Source: Desulfonatronum thiodismutans
GTDB lineage: Bacteria > Desulfobacterota > Desulfovibrionia > Desulfovibrionales > Desulfonatronaceae
Direction of reading: 5' to 3'
Assembly: GCF_000717475.1 (NCBI RefSeq)
Contig: NZ_JPIK01000011.1
Coordinates: 62,001-126,000 of the forward strand
DNA length: 64,000 nt
Made by a program: the position numbers and the translations under genes. The notes beneath the pieces were generated by a model, which made no database searches, was not told the origin of the DNA, and saw only the letters and a program-made list of their open reading frames with translations. Below, piece after piece: positions 43,450 to 52,606 of the stretch. Every line of letters starts with the position of its first letter. Position 1 is the stretch's first letter.

Positions 43450-44547
43450 ATGTCCGATGAATTGATGGACGCGTTTATCGAAGATTCCAAGGAGCACCTG
43501 GAAAGCATCGAATCCGACATCATGGCTCTGGAAGACTTGGAAGGAGCCTATGACGAGGAGCTGATCAACCGGATTTTTCGTACCGCCCATTCCATAAAGG
43601 GCGCGGCCGGTTTTTTCGGCCTGGAGACCATCGGTTCCCTGGCCCACAAGCTGGAAAACGCCCTGCACCTGATGCGCGATCAAAAACTCCGCCCGGATCG
43701 ACCGACCTGCCAAATCCTGCTGGAAGGCTTCGACCAGCTCAACGCCATGATCAACGATCCCGGAAACAGCGAATGCCTGGATATTTCAGACATTCTTTCT
43801 CGAATTCAAGGACTGCTCACTCCGGAAACCAAGCTGAGCACGGAAACGGCCATGAGCCTGCCGTCAACGCAAGGCCAGTCCATTTTCGACGTGGACATGT
43901 TCACCTTGGAGCAGGGGCTCAAAGGCGGAAAGTTTCTCTATCACATCGAATTCGACCTGATCCACGACATTCACCGCAAGGACAAAACGCCCTACGACAC
44001 CATCAAAACCCTCCAGGACTCCGGTCTGATCCTGGACTGCAAGGTGGACTTCGAGGCCACGGGCACCCTGGAAGACGGCTTTGCGCAACGTATCCCCCTG
44101 AACGTCCTGTTCGCCACAATCATCGATCCCGACGTGGTCGGGACGTTGATCGACGTTCCGGCGGAACGGATCAGGGAATTGGAAAAGTCCATGTTTCAGA
44201 TCCAATCGCCTCCGAGCGAGACGGTCCCGGAAACCTGTTCCCTCAGTGCTGATCCCCCCTGGAAGATGATCGGCGGCCAAGCCGTCCTGGTCTTCGGAGA
44301 GCGGTTCGAATTGTCCCAAGTCGAGGAATTTCGGAACTGCTTCCACGCGGCCCCGGCCAAAGCCGCGAGCCTGCGTCTGGACCTGAGCGCCACCCGGTAC
44401 GTAGACGCCGCCGGTTTGCAAGCCCTGGTCTCGGCTCTGAAGACCAGCGCCCGGCTGGACCGCGGACTGACCTTCGCTCCAGCCGACGAACTCCTCGAAC
44501 AATTCCAGAACCTCGGCTTTGCCTGGATGCTGGAGAGCGGCTCATGA
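43450..44547 (+). CDS. Hpt-domain protein with C-terminal STAS domain
   Basis: A 365-residue protein. Residues 1-105 form a histidine phosphotransfer domain with H47 in FRTAHSIKGAAGFFG. Residues about 145-250 (FLYHIEFDLIHDIHRKDKTP onward) form a module that also occurs in the next protein, CheA (ILLRLYHLRYHPANKSFDSL). The C-terminal 95 residues are a STAS-like domain (LRLDLSATRYVDAAGLQALV) in which the usual phospho-Ser is Ala, so it may bind a partner constitutively. It overlaps cheA by ATGA. The combination joins chemotaxis-type phosphotransfer to partner switching. Confidence 0.88.
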   Translation: MSDELMDAFIEDSKEHLESIESDIMALEDLEGAYDEELINRIFRTAHSIKGAAGFFGLETIGSLAHKLENALHLMRDQKLRPDRPTCQILLEGFDQLNAMINDPGNSECLDISDILSRIQGLLTPETKLSTETAMSLPSTQGQSIFDVDMFTLEQGLKGGKFLYHIEFDLIHDIHRKDKTPYDTIKTLQDSGLILDCKVDFEATGTLEDGFAQRIPLNVLFATIIDPDVVGTLIDVPAERIRELEKSMFQIQSPPSETVPETCSLSADPPWKMIGGQAVLVFGERFELSQVEEFRNCFHAAPAKAASLRLDLSATRYVDAAGLQALVSALKTSARLDRGLTFAPADELLEQFQNLGFAWMLESGS

Positions 44548-46757
44548 GCACGAAATACCAATTGTTCATCGAAGAATGCCAGGAGCTTTTGGCTGAGTTG
44601 GAGAGCGCCCTGCTGGAGCTGGAGATCGAGCCGGGCAACATCGACGGCGTCCACCGCGTTTTCCGCTCCCTGCATACCATCAAGGGCTCCGCGGCCATGC
44701 TTGGTCTGGAGGACGTCCGGGAATTGACCAACGATCTGGAAAGCCTGTTCGACCGGGTAAGGTCGCGGGAAATCGCCTGCAATCCGAAGCTGGTCACCCT
44801 GTCCTTCCGCTACAAGGATATGTTGACCGAATATCTCCAAGACCCGGAAAAAGGCTTGCCCCAGGACAAAACCACCCAAATCCTGATGGACCTGGAGCAG
44901 GTCTTGGACGCCCCGGTACATGCCGCATCCAGACCCGTCGAGTCCGCTTGCGAGGACTGCGGGTCCTGCCGACCCGAAAACGACAAGGATGCCGACATAC
45001 TCCTTCGGCTCTATCACCTGCGCTACCACCCCGCGAACAAGTCCTTCGATTCCCTGGACCCCATGGATTTTTTGAGCCAAATGCAGCAACTCGGCCCATG
45101 CGAGATCCATGCATCTCCTGAGCTTGTTCCTCCGCTGGACAGTCTGGAACCTTCACGTTGCGTCACGAGTTGGGACGTGATTCTCCAAACCGGCGCGGAC
45201 GAGGAAACGATCCGCGACGTATTCCTCTTCCTGGACGACCCCGGCGACGTGAGCCAGTTCAGAGAGATCAACGTCGACGAAGCAGCCAAGCTCCGGCAGG
45301 CCCAGGCCGCGCAACTTTCCGGGCTGTTGGCGGCGACTAACCGGCCAGTCGCGCCGCTTCCGGCCGACGAGGATGACGATCTCGAATTGCCCGAGCCCAC
45401 CGAATCATCATCCGCTCCCTCGTCCAGCCAGCCCGGCTCCCCGGCGGCGGTCTCTTCCATCCGAGCTCCCTCCTCCCCCGCTCCGCCCCAGGCCGCATCC
45501 CAGGAAGCCTCTGAGGCCGAGCCGCGCAAAGCCCCTCCAGCAGGCGGCGTGAAGGCCGAGGAGATCGCCTCCATCCGGGTCAGCGCCACGAAACTGGACG
45601 ACATGGTCGATCTGGTCGGGCAATTGGTCATTGTTCAAGCACGGCTGAAGCAGATCGAATCCGAACTGCATAATCCGCTGCTCACCTCGGTCAGCGAGGA
45701 AATCGAACGCTTGAGCGGCGACCTGCGTGAGCGGACCCTGTCCCTGCGCATGCTGCCCATCGGTTCGACCTTCAACAGGTTTCGCCGCTTGGTACGAGAC
45801 TTATCTTCAGAGTTGAACAAGGAAATCGAACTGAAGACCAACGGCGCGGAAACCGAGCTGGATAAGACGGTCATCGAAAAACTCAGCGACCCTCTGGTGC
45901 ACATTCTGCGCAACAGCATCGACCATGGCGTTGAATCCGCTGAAATCCGCAGGGCCCAGGGCAAACCAGCCAAGGGTACGATCACCCTCTCCGCGATGCA
46001 GAGTGCCGGACAGGTGCGGATCGTCATCAAGGACGACGGCGGAGGCATCGACCCGGACAAGATTTTCGCCAAAGCCGTGGAAAGGGGGCTGGCCAGAGCG
46101 GACTCACGCCCCCCGGACCGCGACGTGCTCCAACTGATTTTCGCCCCCGGCTTTTCCACGGCCGAAAAGGTCACCGCGGTTTCCGGTCGAGGGGTAGGCA
46201 TGGACGTGGTCAAGCGTTCCCTGGAGTCCCTCAAGGGTACGGTGGAAATCGACAGCCGCCCCGGCCAGGGCACGACCATCAACATCGGCCTGCCCCTGAC
46301 CCTGGCGATTATCGAGGGCCTGCTGGTGACCCTGGGCGAGGAGTATTACGTCATCCCGCTTTCCGACGTCCTGGAGTGCGTCGAGATTCAGCGCGGGGAC
46401 GACGAGCCCGAGCGCATCGCCAAGGCCTACGACGTGCGCGGCGAACTGCTGCCCTGCCTGGTGTTGCGCAATTGGTACCACATGGGTTCCACGGGGCCGG
46501 AAATCGAACAGGTGGTGGTGGTCCAGGCCGGCAACCGCCGCGTCGGTCTGGTCGTGGACAGCATCGTGGGTCAACTCCAGACCGTGATTAAAGGTTTGGG
46601 CCGGGTGTTCAACGGGATGAGGGGCCTCTCCGGGGCCACGATCATGGGCAACGGTGCCTTGGCCCTGATCCTGGACGTGGCCTCCCTGGTCACCGAACTG
46701 GAACAACGCGAGGTAGCCGGAACGGGCCGGAACAAGCGATCCGACCGGTCACATTGA
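44544..46757 (+). CDS. cheA: CheA-type histidine kinase
   Basis: A 737-residue CheA. P1 has the phospho-acceptor H44 in SLHTIKGSAAM. The middle (about 150-235) carries the same module as the preceding protein, in place of a recognisable P2. After a Pro/Ser linker come P3 (VDLVGQLVIVQARLKQIESE), the P4 ATPase (DPLVHILRNSIDHGVE, DDGGGIDPDKIF, GRGVGMDVVKRSLESL) and a C-terminal CheW-like P5 (EGLLVTLGEEYYVIPLSDVL). No cheW, cheY, cheB or receptor gene is adjacent, so it probably feeds the Hpt/STAS proteins of its own operon rather than flagella. Confidence 0.94.
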   Translation: MSTKYQLFIEECQELLAELESALLELEIEPGNIDGVHRVFRSLHTIKGSAAMLGLEDVRELTNDLESLFDRVRSREIACNPKLVTLSFRYKDMLTEYLQDPEKGLPQDKTTQILMDLEQVLDAPVHAASRPVESACEDCGSCRPENDKDADILLRLYHLRYHPANKSFDSLDPMDFLSQMQQLGPCEIHASPELVPPLDSLEPSRCVTSWDVILQTGADEETIRDVFLFLDDPGDVSQFREINVDEAAKLRQAQAAQLSGLLAATNRPVAPLPADEDDDLELPEPTESSSAPSSSQPGSPAAVSSIRAPSSPAPPQAASQEASEAEPRKAPPAGGVKAEEIASIRVSATKLDDMVDLVGQLVIVQARLKQIESELHNPLLTSVSEEIERLSGDLRERTLSLRMLPIGSTFNRFRRLVRDLSSELNKEIELKTNGAETELDKTVIEKLSDPLVHILRNSIDHGVESAEIRRAQGKPAKGTITLSAMQSAGQVRIVIKDDGGGIDPDKIFAKAVERGLARADSRPPDRDVLQLIFAPGFSTAEKVTAVSGRGVGMDVVKRSLESLKGTVEIDSRPGQGTTINIGLPLTLAIIEGLLVTLGEEYYVIPLSDVLECVEIQRGDDEPERIAKAYDVRGELLPCLVLRNWYHMGSTGPEIEQVVVVQAGNRRVGLVVDSIVGQLQTVIKGLGRVFNGMRGLSGATIMGNGALALILDVASLVTELEQREVAGTGRNKRSDRSH

Positions 46758-46842
46758 CTTCGAAATCATTGGGACTACGATGCGGGAGTCGACGAAGACG
46801 ACCGCCGAACAAACCCAACTTCTCAACCAAGGAGCAACCACT

Positions 46843-47394
46843 ATGGAAAGCGCGACCCCTTCAGCAAGCAAGGAAGAACGCAGGGCCAAGGTGATCGAGG
46901 TCCTGAACAAGGCACGGGCCATGGAACTGCACGCCATTACCCAGTACATGAACCAGCACTACGCCCTGGACGACATGGACTACGGCGAGCTGGCCGCCAA
47001 CCAGAAGCTCATCGCCATCGACGAGATGCGCCACGCCGAAATGTTCGCGGAGCGGATCAAGGAACTGGGCGGCGAGCCCACCACGGACCCCGCGGCCAAA
47101 ACCCAAAAGAACCAGGACGTGGAAACCATCTTCACCTTCGACGCCGGCCTGGAAGACAACACCGTGGACGTCTACAACCAATTCCTGCTGGTCTGTCGGG
47201 AAAACGGCGACAGCATCAGCATGAAGCTCTTCGAGCAGATCATCGACGAGGAGCAGGCCCACTTCAGCCACTTCGATAACGTGGCCGGCCACATCAAGAA
47301 CCTGGGCAACGTCTACCTCTCCAAAATCGCCGGCACCTCCGCATCCACCGGCGGATTCGGCAAAGGCTTCGTCATCAATCAGGGCGCGGCCTGA
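46843..47394 (+). CDS. bfr: Bacterioferritin / ferritin-like protein
   Basis: A 183-residue four-helix ferritin. Helix A carries ARAMELHAITQYMNQHYALD, with Glu ligand; helix B ANQKLIAIDEMRHAEMFAER has the Glu-x-x-His ligand pair; helix D LFEQIIDEEQAHFSHFDNV supplies the last Glu/His. It oxidises and stores iron. A Met suited to haem binding occurs in DEMRHAEMF but cannot be assigned by eye. ATG 46843 is set by AAGGAG 9 bases upstream. The C-terminal tail (TSASTGGFGKGFVINQGAA) is Gly-rich and extended. Own terminator follows. Confidence 0.9.
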   Translation: MESATPSASKEERRAKVIEVLNKARAMELHAITQYMNQHYALDDMDYGELAANQKLIAIDEMRHAEMFAERIKELGGEPTTDPAAKTQKNQDVETIFTFDAGLEDNTVDVYNQFLLVCRENGDSISMKLFEQIIDEEQAHFSHFDNVAGHIKNLGNVYLSKIAGTSASTGGFGKGFVINQGAA

Positions 47395-47402
47395 TCATCA
47401 CG

Positions 47403-47439
47403 AAAAAAGGGCGGCCCGCAAAAGGGCCGCCCTTTTTTT
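47403..47439 (+). terminator. Rho-independent terminator after bacterioferritin
   Basis: AAGGGCGGCCC (47407-47417) pairs with GGGCCGCCCTT (47424-47434) followed by a T-run; A-run upstream makes it bidirectional for the convergent RND gene. Confidence 0.9.
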
Positions 47440-47504
47440 GATCTCGTGGATTCTCCCAAAAAACGTTTTTCTCAAGACGAAACGACAAGTCGACTTTCCG
47501 TCCG

Positions 47505-50500
47505 TTACCGCGATTCCGCCTCGACGACCGCCCGGGGCAAGCCCGGTCCTTCTTCTTGCCTCCTCGCCCCGTAAAACAACGTATACATCACCGGAATCAC
47601 CACCAAAGTGATCAAGGAGGAGCTAGCCAGGCCGCCGATGACCACGCGGGCCATGGGGGCCTGGGCTTCGGCGCCTTCGCCCCAGCCCAGGGCCAGGGGG
47701 GTCAGGGCCAGGGCCGTGGTCAGGGTGGTCATCAGGATCGGGCGCAGTCGGCGTCGTCCGGCTTCCTGGACGGCGTCCATGGGTGAGAATCCCTTGTTTT
47801 TGCGCAGGTTCGAGGATTGATCCACGATGAGGATGGCGTTGTTGACCACGATCCCGCCGAGCATGATGCAGCCGATAAAGCTCTGCACGTTCAGGGTGGT
47901 CCCGGAGAGCAGCAGCATCAGGACCACGCCGATAGCGGCCAGGGGCACGGCGAACATAACCACCAGCGGGTCGCGCAGGGATTCGTAAAGGCAGGCCATG
48001 ACCATGTACACCAGGATCAGGGCCAGGATCAGGGCCAGGGTCAGTTCTCCGAAAGCTTCCTGCTGCTCCTCGTAATCTCCGGCAAAGACGATTTCATAGT
48101 CCCGGGGGACGGGGATATCCCGCAACACCTCGCGCACGTCCGCGGCAACGGCCCCCAGGTCCCGTCCACTGATGGCCGCGGAGACCGAGGTGATTCGTTG
48201 CTGGTCCTTGCGGTCGATCTGGATCGGGCCGCGCCCGCTCTCCACGGTCACGACGTTGCGCAACATGACCTGCTCTCCGGCGGCGTTGAGCAGGGTCATG
48301 TCCAGGATGTCCTCGATACCCATCCGCTCGGCCTCGGCCAGCTTGACCAAAATGCGGTATTCATAGCCGCCTTCCCGATAGTTCGCGGCCCGGCTCCCGG
48401 CGATTGCGGTTTCCAGGGTTCGGGCGATCTTGGTGGCGGACAGGCCCAGGTCCGCGGCCCGGGTGCGGTCGATGCGGAAGAGCTCCTGGCGCACCCCGGC
48501 CTCGCGGCTGAGCCGGACGTCGGTGATTCCCGTGACGATCTCCATGCGGGAAGCGACTTCGGAGGCCAAGGCGTCCAGGCGATCCAGCTCCCAGCCGCGC
48601 ACCTCCACGACCATGCTGTCCCCGTCCCCAGCGCCCATGCGCAGAATGAACAAACCCTGGCCGGCCCGGGTGCGGACCACGGTTCCGGGGATCCCGCTCA
48701 AGGCCGGACGCAGGGCCGCGGCGATCTGCTCGCTGCTTCGGGTCCGCTCGGCCGCCGGGACCAGGGCCATGCGGATTTCAGCCCGGGACCCGCCTCCCCC
48801 CCGCCAGCCCGAGGCGCCAACATTGACGACCATGTTTTCGGCCTCGGGCACCAGATCCCGGACGATTTCCTCAATCCTTCGGACCTGGGCGTCCACCACT
48901 TCCAGGCGGGTGCCCACCTCCATTTCAATATTGACCCGCACTTCACCCTCATCCGTGCTGGGCATGAACTCGGAACCAAGATGCGGGATCAGGGCCAACG
49001 CGCCAATGAACACGGCAATGGTCAGTCCCAGAGTGATCATCCGGTGACGTAAAACCCATTGCAGCAAATCCAGGTAGGCGTCCTCCAGTTCTTTAAACAT
49101 CCGTCCACTGAGAGCGTACATCCGCCCCCGTACGCCCGTGATGGGGGAGGCGGTCCCGGCAGTGGGTTGCAGCAACCGCGCGGAAAGCATGGGGACCACG
49201 GTCAGGGCCACCAGCAATGAACAGATCAAAGCAAAGGCCACTACATAGGCCAACTGACGGAACATCACCCCGGCGACACCTTCCAGGAAGACCATGGGCA
49301 GAAAGATCACCAGCGTCGTAATGGTGCTGGCCGTCACCGCCGCGGCCACTTGACTGGTCCCCTGAACAGCAACGGCCTTACTTTCGCCGCCCCGTTCACG
49401 AAGACGGTAAATATTTTCCAGGACCACGATGGCGTTGTCCACCATCATCCCAACCCCCAGGGCCAATCCGCCCAGGGTCATCAAGTTCAGGGTGAATCCG
49501 CCGAAGTAGATCAGGGTAAAGGTGGCGATGATGGAGATGGGGATGCCCGTGGCGATGACCAAAGTGCTGCGAATATTACGCAGAAAAAAGAGCAGGACCA
49601 GCACGGCCAGGGTCCCGCCGAACAGAATGGACCGGCCGACATTCGTGATGGACTGCTGGATGTACTTGGAGGTGTCGATAATCGAGGTTATTTGGACCTG
49701 GGGAAAGTCCGCGTTGATCCGTTCCAACTCCCGAAGCACGGTCTGGGCCACCTGCACGGTGTTCGTCCCGGCCTGCTTGCGCACGGCCAAGCGGACTCCG
49801 GGTTCGCCGTTGATGCGGATGATTCTGGTCTGGCGCTGGTGCCCGTCCGCGACCTCGGCCAATTGACCAAGATAGATGGGTGCCCCGTCCCGGATGGCGA
49901 CCACGGTGGAGCGAATTTCCTCCAGGCTGGTGAATTCTCCGGGAGTACGCAGGGTGACCTCGAATCGGCCCTGGTCGATGGTCCCGGCGGGGACGTTGAT
50001 ATTGGCTTCGCGCACGGCCTGGACGATCTGATCCAGGGAGAGCCCCAGGGCGCGGACGCGGTCCGGATCGACGTTGACCTGGATTTCCCGCTCCAGCCCT
50101 CCCCAAATGTCCAGGGCGGCCACGCCGGGAATCCGTTCGATGCGCTGTTTGACCTGGTTGTCGATCACCAGACGCATTTCCACTGGGTCCAGTCGGCTGG
50201 ATGCTCCAAGGATCAGAATCGGAAACTGGGCCGCGTCGAACTTGAACAATTGCGGACGATCAGCTGCGTCGGGAAGCCGACCGGCGATCCGATCCAGCCG
50301 ATCGCGAATGTCGTTGGACGCCGCGTCCAGATTCGTGCCCCAAGAAAAGGACACCCGCACGGAGCTTCGGCCCTCGGAAGAGACCGAGGTTATTTCTTCC
50401 ACTCCCGGAACCGCGGCCACGGCTTCCTCCACCAGCCGGGTGACCAGCTCTTCCATTTCTTCGGGACTGGCGTTCTCGTAAGACGTCACCACGGTTAAGG

Positions 50501-50630
50501 TGGGATAGGTCAATTCCGGCATCAGATCGATGGGTAGCCGGGACAGGGACACCCCGCCCAGAATCACCACGATCAGGACGACCATGATGGTGAAAATAGG
50601 GCGGGAGACGCTTTGTTGGGTGATGTGCAT
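47505..50630 (-). CDS. RND efflux pump inner-membrane protein (HAE1/AcrB type)
   Basis: A 1041-residue RND transporter with the usual duplicated plan: TM1 ([20 protein letters not shown]), periplasmic loop, TM2-6, TM7 ([20 protein letters not shown]), second loop and TM8-12. The proton-relay region of TM4 reads [20 protein letters not shown], with one Asp of the usual pair. It exports drugs, solvents or lipids using proton motive force. The adaptor gene lies 15 bp upstream; no outer-membrane channel gene is adjacent, so a channel encoded elsewhere must be used. Substrate unknown. Confidence 0.95.
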   Translation of the reverse strand: MHITQQSVSRPIFTIMVVLIVVILGGVSLSRLPIDLMPELTYPTLTVVTSYENASPEEMEELVTRLVEEAVAAVPGVEEITSVSSEGRSSVRVSFSWGTNLDAASNDIRDRLDRIAGRLPDAADRPQLFKFDAAQFPILILGASSRLDPVEMRLVIDNQVKQRIERIPGVAALDIWGGLEREIQVNVDPDRVRALGLSLDQIVQAVREANINVPAGTIDQGRFEVTLRTPGEFTSLEEIRSTVVAIRDGAPIYLGQLAEVADGHQRQTRIIRINGEPGVRLAVRKQAGTNTVQVAQTVLRELERINADFPQVQITSIIDTSKYIQQSITNVGRSILFGGTLAVLVLLFFLRNIRSTLVIATGIPISIIATFTLIYFGGFTLNLMTLGGLALGVGMMVDNAIVVLENIYRLRERGGESKAVAVQGTSQVAAAVTASTITTLVIFLPMVFLEGVAGVMFRQLAYVVAFALICSLLVALTVVPMLSARLLQPTAGTASPITGVRGRMYALSGRMFKELEDAYLDLLQWVLRHRMITLGLTIAVFIGALALIPHLGSEFMPSTDEGEVRVNIEMEVGTRLEVVDAQVRRIEEIVRDLVPEAENMVVNVGASGWRGGGGSRAEIRMALVPAAERTRSSEQIAAALRPALSGIPGTVVRTRAGQGLFILRMGAGDGDSMVVEVRGWELDRLDALASEVASRMEIVTGITDVRLSREAGVRQELFRIDRTRAADLGLSATKIARTLETAIAGSRAANYREGGYEYRILVKLAEAERMGIEDILDMTLLNAAGEQVMLRNVVTVESGRGPIQIDRKDQQRITSVSAAISGRDLGAVAADVREVLRDIPVPRDYEIVFAGDYEEQQEAFGELTLALILALILVYMVMACLYESLRDPLVVMFAVPLAAIGVVLMLLLSGTTLNVQSFIGCIMLGGIVVNNAILIVDQSSNLRKNKGFSPMDAVQEAGRRRLRPILMTTLTTALALTPLALGWGEGAEAQAPMARVVIGGLASSSLITLVVIPVMYTLFYGARRQEEGPGLPRAVVEAESR

Positions 50631-50645
50631 GGGGCGTGGGTGATG

Positions 50646-51830
50646 TTAGTTGTCGGTGACGATGCGCACCGTGGAGCCGTCTTCCAGGAGATGCTGCCCC
50701 AGAGTGACCACATCGCCAGAGAGGTCCTCGGGTTCCAGGATCTGGGACATGCCTTCCTCGGAAATGCCGACCCGCACGGCAATCAACCGGGCCGTGTCGT
50801 CTTCCTGGATCACGAAGACGCCCTGACGCCCGTCGCGCCGGACCAAGGCCGCGGAAGGGACCAACACGGCGTTCTCAGCTCGGGACAACTCCAACCGCGC
50901 CCGAACGAACATGCCCGGCTTCATCAGTCCTTCGGGGTTGGGCAGTTCCAGTTCGACACGGGCTTGCCGGGAAGCCTCCCGAAAAATGGGGGCGATCCGG
51001 GCGACATGCCCCTCGAAGGAATGATCGGGCAAGGCGTCCACGGTCACAAAGGCCTGTTGTCCGACCCGAATCCGGGCATAGTCCCGTTCCGTGACATGAA
51101 AAATCGCCCGCACCGCGCTGATGTCCAGAACGCTGAGCATGGGAGAATTTGCGGACAATGTCGTTCCTTCATCCACGAATCGCTCTCCCACGATCCGAAG
51201 GTTCTGCTCGCCGTTCTCAGGCCAGGCGGCCTCTATCCGGGCGTAACTCAACCGGACTTCGGCGGCCCGCAACGCGGCTTGGCGTTGTTCGACCTGAGCC
51301 TCGGCCACGCGCAATCGGGACTGCTGAGCGAGATATCGGGACTGAGAAAGATCCAACTCGGCTTGGGAAGCGACCATTTGTCCCCGGAGAGACTCGATCC
51401 GGACAAACTCCTTTTCCGCAATGTCCAGTTCGCTGCGGGCCTCCTCCAGGTTGGCACGGGCCACGGCCAACTCTGCCCGGGTCTGTTCCATCTGTTGGAC
51501 GAATTCCGCGTCCTCCAATTGAGCGACAAGCTGGCCGCGCCGAACCGGGTCGCCCACGTCCACGAACAATTTTTCCACTCGACCTGAAATCTTCGGAGCG
51601 ACGTCGAATTGCGCACGGGGCGTCAAGGTGCCGGAAAAGGTTCGGATATCACGGACAACTCCAACCTCCACGGGCGCGGCATGGACAGCGACTGACGGAC
51701 TTCCGGCGGGCCTTCCGGTTCCCGGTTGTTGGGGATCGGGTTGCAGCACCTGGTAAGTCATCCAGCCCAAACCGGCGAGAAGGATCAGCAAAACAAGCGG
51801 CAAAACCACCCGCCGCGGACGTTGAGACAT
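50646..51830 (-). CDS. RND efflux periplasmic adaptor (AcrA/MexA type)
   Basis: A 394-residue membrane fusion protein. N-terminal hydrophobic anchor (VVLPLVLLILLAGLGWMTYQ, about 8-27), lipoyl half (PKISGRVEKLFVDVGDPVRR), coiled-coil hairpin (about 95-180, ARANLEEARSELDIAEKEFV), second lipoyl half and beta-barrel (ERDYARIRVGQQAFVTVDAL). No lipobox Cys, so anchored by the helix or cleaved. ATG 51830 has GGAG 7 bases upstream; the ATG at 51836 is less well placed. It is the first gene of the RND operon. Confidence 0.93.
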   Translation of the reverse strand: MSQRPRRVVLPLVLLILLAGLGWMTYQVLQPDPQQPGTGRPAGSPSVAVHAAPVEVGVVRDIRTFSGTLTPRAQFDVAPKISGRVEKLFVDVGDPVRRGQLVAQLEDAEFVQQMEQTRAELAVARANLEEARSELDIAEKEFVRIESLRGQMVASQAELDLSQSRYLAQQSRLRVAEAQVEQRQAALRAAEVRLSYARIEAAWPENGEQNLRIVGERFVDEGTTLSANSPMLSVLDISAVRAIFHVTERDYARIRVGQQAFVTVDALPDHSFEGHVARIAPIFREASRQARVELELPNPEGLMKPGMFVRARLELSRAENAVLVPSAALVRRDGRQGVFVIQEDDTARLIAVRVGISEEGMSQILEPEDLSGDVVTLGQHLLEDGSTVRIVTDN

Positions 51831-51987
51831 GGTCATGCTCCGTGGTTGTTCAAGCAAAGGTTGAAGATTTCGACGGATTTCTTATTTTCAACGCCCGATG
51901 AAGCAGCGGGGATATCATTGTTTCAGGCCTGAAAACTGATGAAATACGCAATATTGCGCTACAATATTTCCAAATAGATTTCTGCAA

Positions 51988-52180
51988 TCCCGAAGGGATG
52001 ACATCGTATAGCCGGTGGTTTCAACCACCGGGGTGCGGCACATAATTAGCTTGAGTCCTAAAGGGACGACATTATCTTTCCTTTTCGGCATGAAATGTCG
52101 TCCCTTCAGGACTCACACCCTGTAATATCCTTCTACCGGTGGTTGAAACCACCGGCTATACGACGTCTCCCTTTCAGGGA
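51988..52180. repeat. Nested palindromic element (REP/BIME-like)
   Basis: Two perfect 25-base outer arms (52007-52031 and 52136-52160) are inverted copies; each contains its own hairpin CCGGTGGTTTCAACCACCGG. Inside lie inverted arms 52053-52073 and 52094-52114 with one mismatch (GAGTCCTAAAGGGACGACAT versus its partner). Small hairpins TCCCGAAGGGA and TCCCTTTCAGGGA cap both ends. The whole unit is close to a two-fold symmetric fold-back. Confidence 0.85.
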
Positions 52181-52342
52181 GAATGGGCAAGCGCACCAAC
52201 ATGCTTTATTCAAGACGTCCGGAAAAGGTAATCATCAATTGCAAAGTGCACACCAAGAAATAAAGCCATTAAATACCAACATATTAAAACCAACACACCT
52301 CAAGAGGACCTCTCGCTTGCGCAACAACCTGCACAACAGCAC

Positions 52343-52356
52343 TGCACAATTGTGCA
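52343..52356. promoter_or_regulatory. Palindrome TGCACAATTGTGCA within a cluster of half-sites
   Basis: A perfect 14-bp palindrome flanked by further copies of its half (TGCACAAC at 52330, CGCACAAA at 52364, AGTGCA at 52373). Clustering suggests a protein-binding site, perhaps a dimeric regulator; the target gene is not clear because the RND start is about 500 bp away. Confidence 0.35.
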
Positions 52357-52397
52357 ACAATCCGCACAAACAGTGCAGGATTTCGTTGAAAGGCTTA

Positions 52398-52449
52398 TTA
52401 CGTGATCCGAGCATCCCCGTGGTTCAATGCTCAGTGGTTTCCGGGCCAT
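52398..52449 (-). pseudogene. RAYT/IS200-like transposase, N-terminal scrap
   Basis: The minus strand from 52449 reads MARKPLSIEPRGCSDHVIS, which matches the N-terminus of Y1/RAYT transposases (MARKPLxIE, Gly, then HVIS) at about 13 of 19 positions. After this the frame loses resemblance (Cys-rich). It lies 220 bp from the nested palindrome, the type of repeat such enzymes move. Confidence 0.45.
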
Positions 52450-52541
52450 GGCGGCAATATCGCGGAGTGCAAAAAAAAACCGGCTGAGCGTGCCGAGAGA
52501 CCGGGACGCCCAACCGGGATTGGTGGATGAATTGATATTCG

Positions 52542-52580
52542 TCATCGCTTGCTGCCGTAGGGACGGGCAGAAAGCGATGA
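52542..52580 (-). terminator. Hairpin after the TPR protein gene
   Basis: TCATCGCTTGCTGCC (52542-52556) pairs with GGCAGAAAGCGATGA (52566-52580) with one mismatch, 26 bp past the stop of the minus-strand gene at 52607. No T-run, so termination is uncertain. Confidence 0.35.
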
Positions 52581-52606
52581 CGAAACGGCGTCCACCGGAA
52601 GCTTGA

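Larger units (their letters stand above)
51831..52606. other. Repeat-rich intergenic region upstream of the RND operon
   Basis: About 780 bases without an intact gene. From left to right: the RND operon's upstream sequence, a nested palindromic element (51988-52180), an AT-rich stretch, a cluster of TGCACAA half-sites (52330-52375), a RAYT N-terminal remnant (52398-52449) and a hairpin (52542-52580). Confidence 0.6.

Noticed and set aside
44544..46757. Standard flagellar chemotaxis operon
   Set aside because: Only CheA is present here; CheW, CheY, CheB and receptors are missing, and CheR is 28 kb away on the other strand.
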